From an uncultured Collinsella sp. (lineage in GTDB: Bacteria > Actinomycetota > Coriobacteriia > Coriobacteriales > Coriobacteriaceae), in assembly GCA_900549025.1 (NCBI GenBank), contig URMZ01000031.1, positions 1-19,666 on the forward strand: DNA of 19,666 nt. Reading direction: 5' to 3'. This document shows, in pieces, positions 14,857 to 19,666 of the stretch. The notes beneath the pieces were generated by a model. It was not told where the DNA came from and searched no databases. It was given only the letters and a program-made list of their open reading frames with translations. The translations under genes were made by a program, and so were the position numbers. Position 1 is the stretch's first letter. Every line of letters begins with the position of its first letter.

Positions 14857-14981
14857 GCAGGATCTGAGGGCTAACCTTCGCGGACACTCCGCAGGACGAA
14901 AGAACCCCCGCCGCACGTAGTGCGCAGCGGGGGTTCTTTCATGTCCGAGGACGTCCGCGAAGGTTAGCCCTCAGATCCTGC
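14857..14981. repeat. Large inverted repeat with perfect 29 bp arms
   Basis: Positions 14857-14885 and 14953-14981 are exact inverted copies, 29 bp each, around 67 bp that itself holds a 14 bp terminator stem. The right arm ends 10 bp past the nifJ stop codon. The whole could fold into one long stem in RNA or extrude as a cruciform in DNA. Arms this long and perfect are not expected of a simple terminator and suggest an inserted palindromic element or a recent duplication-inversion. Confidence 0.9.
14898..14940. terminator. Strong bidirectional hairpin, likely nifJ terminator
   Basis: A perfect 14 bp stem (GAAAGAACCCCCGC with GCGGGGGTTCTTTC) is topped by a further 5 bp stem (CGCAC/GTGCG, loop GTA). 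Both strands leave it through TTCTTTC, so it has terminator form both ways. It lies 52 bp past the nifJ stop, nested in the large inverted repeat. Confidence 0.75.
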
Positions 14982-14991
14982 GGTGGGAGAC

Positions 14992-18531
<3,540 letters not shown>

Positions 18532-18857
18532 ATACCCCTCTCCTCTCATATAGGTATACAGGCCCCGGCGATCGCCGGGATGTTGGCGTGATGGGATTTA
18601 CGCTGTTGCTTCCAATCATCTGGCAGGCAGGCTCAGCAGCAGGTACATGGCGTGGAGAGAAGACATGCCGAGGCGAGGGGCACCTGATGCGCCCTACAGG
18701 CCCGACCGCCCGTCTTGCACATGACCGAGCGCCGCAAAGGCCGCATGCCGGATGCTCCCGGGCACGCCCCGGCGATGGGAAGCGCCCGCAACGAAAATCC
18801 GCATGCGGGTTTATTGTACCCCGCCTTCAAGTGTAATTTCGGCAAATATAGGCGGGC
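18532..18857 (-). promoter_or_regulatory. Upstream/leader region of nifJ
   Basis: This 326 bp region has no convincing gene and should carry the nifJ promoter. The best -10-like hexamer is TACAAT (18813-18818, minus strand), without a well-placed -35; starting there would give a leader of about 275 nt. The region holds a perfect palindrome near the start codon and a CCGCATGCGG palindrome followed by ATTTT near 18797-18808. No known riboswitch pattern was recognised. Confidence 0.4.
18564..18579. promoter_or_regulatory. Perfect 16 bp palindrome upstream of nifJ
   Basis: CCCGGCGATCGCCGGG is a perfect palindrome 33-48 bp before the nifJ ATG. It could be an operator for a dimeric regulator or a stem-loop close to the ribosome site. 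No regulator is known. Confidence 0.45.
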
Positions 18858-18871
18858 GGTAAAGGTTTACC
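18858..18871. repeat. Inverted repeat near the probable IS110 left boundary
   Basis: GGTAAA and TTTACC flank GG as a perfect 6 bp inverted repeat. It lies where the nifJ upstream region passes into the structured non-coding stretch preceding the transposase. It could be an operator or lie at the element's end. Confidence 0.35.
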
Positions 18872-18989
18872 TTGGGTGACTGCCAAGGGCCAAAATGGCC
18901 CCTCCATCCCTGGGCGACCGGCTCTGGTGCGCCAAGGAGTGTCCCCAAGTGCCGGCAGAGACGATATGAGCAGGACATAAAAACATTGA

Positions 18990-19083
18990 GAGCCCCTGCT
19001 GCATGAAAGACCGCGGATTAGGCCGACAATGGTGAGTGTCTAATCCAACCGTGGCGGCCACGCCGCATTCATGGAAGGGGCTC
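18990..19083 (+). ncRNA. Candidate IS110 bridge (seek) RNA / structured leader
   Basis: The leader directly before the transposase folds by eye into a closed multi-arm structure. GAGCCCCT (18990-18997) pairs with AGGGGCTC (19076-19083), then, past a small internal loop, CATGAA (19002-19007) pairs with TTCATG (19068-19073). Inside are GGATTAG/CTAATCC (19015-19021 with 19040-19046) around an 18-nt loop and CGTGG/CCACG (19050-19062). IS110-group elements are known to encode a bridge RNA in the left non-coding end whose internal loops pair with target and donor DNA; position and form fit, with the 18-nt loop as a candidate guide loop. The true RNA may start further upstream. The outer stem also hides the transposase ribosome site. 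Confidence 0.55.
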
Positions 19084-19085
19084 CC

Positions 19086-19666
19086 ATGCTCGATACTACC
19101 ACCTTCATCGGCCTCGACGTCCACGCCCGCTCGATAAAGGCCGTCTCCCTCGACGTCATGACCGGGGAGGTACGTGCCGCGACCTTCGGCTACGACGCCG
19201 GCGCCGTCGCGGAGTGGGTCCGTTCCGTGGACCCCAGGGCCAGGTGCGTGTACGAGTCCGGGGTCACGGGCTTCGACCTGCAGAAGAGGCTTTCCGGCCT
19301 GGGGGTCGGCTGCGTGGTCGGCGCCGTCTCGAAGATGATCAAGCCCAGCGCGGACAGGCGCAGGAAGAACGACCGCAACGACGCCGAGTTCCTCGCCCGC
19401 ATGCTGTCGGTCGGCAACGTGGTCGAGGTGTGGGTCCCCGACGACGAGTGCGAGGCCGCCCGCGACCTGACCAGGGCGCTCGAGGACGCGAGGGACGACC
19501 TCTCGCGCTCGAAGCAGCGGCTCTCCAAGTTCCTGCTCAGGCACGGGCTCGTCTTCGACGAGAGGACGCCCACCGGCCGCAGGAAGGGCAACTGGACCCG
19601 GGCGCACTGGTTGTTAGCGTCAATCTATTTTTCACCAGTTTCGCTAAACAGGCGCACCGTTCGCGC
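19086..19666 (+). CDS. IS110-family transposase (recombinase), partial, probably interrupted
   Basis: The N-terminal 193 codons of an IS110 recombinase, open to the window edge. The DEDD residues of the RuvC-like catalytic domain are visible: D11 (IGLDVHARS), E57 (VYESGVTGF), D96 and D99 (KNDRNDAEFLARML), followed by the usual VWVPDDE and a coiled segment ending in LSKFLLRHGLVFDE and NWTRAHW (170-175). The C-terminal serine domain (Transposase_20) is not in the window. After residue 175 the protein and the base composition change abruptly (LLASIYFSPVSLN), unlike the expected family continuation, so the gene is probably interrupted near 19610. The ATG at 19086 follows GAAGGGG by about 5 nt. 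The gene is oriented away from nifJ. Confidence 0.88.
   Translation, partial: MLDTTTFIGLDVHARSIKAVSLDVMTGEVRAATFGYDAGAVAEWVRSVDPRARCVYESGVTGFDLQKRLSGLGVGCVVGAVSKMIKPSADRRRKNDRNDAEFLARMLSVGNVVEVWVPDDECEAARDLTRALEDARDDLSRSKQRLSKFLLRHGLVFDERTPTGRRKGNWTRAHWLLASIYFSPVSLNRRTVR
19612..19666. mobile_element. Possible end of a second insertion element within the transposase
   Basis: From about 19612 the sequence turns AT-richer, begins with TGTTAGCG and contains inverted TTAGCG (19614-19619) and CGCTAA (19642-19647). A TG-initiated start with internal repeats fits an insertion sequence terminus, perhaps IS21-like, but only 55 bp are seen and the family assignment is a guess. Confidence 0.35.

Larger units (their letters stand above)
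14337..14991. other. Long spacer between nifJ and arcC: AT-rich promoter part and palindrome cluster
   Basis: This 655 bp spacer has no credible gene. The part next to arcC (about 14380-14680) is markedly AT-rich compared with the genes and probably holds the arcC promoter. The part next to nifJ (about 14750-14991) is packed with inverted repeats, listed separately. A small hairpin (14660-14678, CCCCT/AGGGG) followed by CTTTT is a weak plus-strand terminator-like structure. Confidence 0.7.
18860..19666 (+). mobile_element. IS110-family insertion element, left part (partial)
   Basis: A non-coding left end of roughly 200 bp followed by an IS110-type transposase that runs off the window. IS110 elements lack the usual terminal inverted repeats, so the left boundary near 18860 is only an estimate from the change in sequence character; the right end is outside. 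Structure-rich DNA between 18870 and 18990 includes hairpins CCTTGG/CCAAGG (18870-18888), GGGCCA/TGGCCC (18887-18901) and GGCGACC/GGTGCGCC (18913-18933). The element lies about 40-50 bp beyond the best -10 candidate of nifJ and points away from it. Confidence 0.7.

Noticed and set aside
18867..19607. A 246-codon minus-strand frame at the right end.
   Set aside because: It is antisense to the IS110 transposase and its leader. The plus-strand frame carries the DEDD residues and a good ribosome site.

Overview
The window looks like chromosomal DNA of a high-GC, anaerobic actinobacterium of the Coriobacteriia, most like Collinsella. This is inferred from gene content and base composition; no database search was run. 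In support are a pyruvate:ferredoxin oxidoreductase, LytTR two-component systems, a catabolic-type carbamate kinase and a strong GC bias at codon third positions. All genes except the C39-like peptidase and the transposase read leftward on the minus strand.

Left block (1-8.9 kb, signalling and envelope). In minus-strand transcription order (right to left) it holds a LytS-type sensor kinase and its LytTR regulator (HK2-RR2), a zinc-dependent phospholipase C-like protein, a UMF1/Atg22-type MFS transporter, a family 2 glycosyltransferase overlapping a second LytS-type kinase by 4 bp, a second LytTR regulator (HK1-RR1), and a small YfcE-type phosphodiesterase. The two kinase/regulator pairs are clear paralogues. 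Terminator-like hairpins lie just upstream of the glycosyltransferase and HK2 start codons, which raises the possibility of attenuated leaders.

Middle block (8.9-14.4 kb, nitrogen and amino-compound metabolism). An APC-family permease is followed by a metal-dependent amidohydrolase, probably an uptake-and-hydrolysis pair of unknown substrate. A divergent gene encodes a membrane-anchored C39-like cysteine peptidase with a long basic N-terminal tail. Its stop codon lies at the edge of a three-copy REP-like palindromic repeat. Carbamate kinase (arcC) follows, with no other arginine deiminase gene in view.

Right block (14.4-19.7 kb). A roughly 650 bp spacer is rich in nested inverted repeats, including perfect 29 bp arms around a strong terminator hairpin. 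Next is a full-length pyruvate:ferredoxin oxidoreductase (nifJ/por) with a long upstream region. The window ends in the left part of an IS110-family element: a transposase with the DEDD residues in place, preceded by a highly structured non-coding leader that is a good candidate for a bridge (seek) RNA. The transposase frame stays open to the window edge, but its sequence changes character after about position 19610, suggesting a second element inserted there.

The most interesting parts are the IS110 leader RNA and possible nested insertion, the large palindrome cluster after nifJ, and the REP-like triplet. No wholly new multi-gene system is evident.
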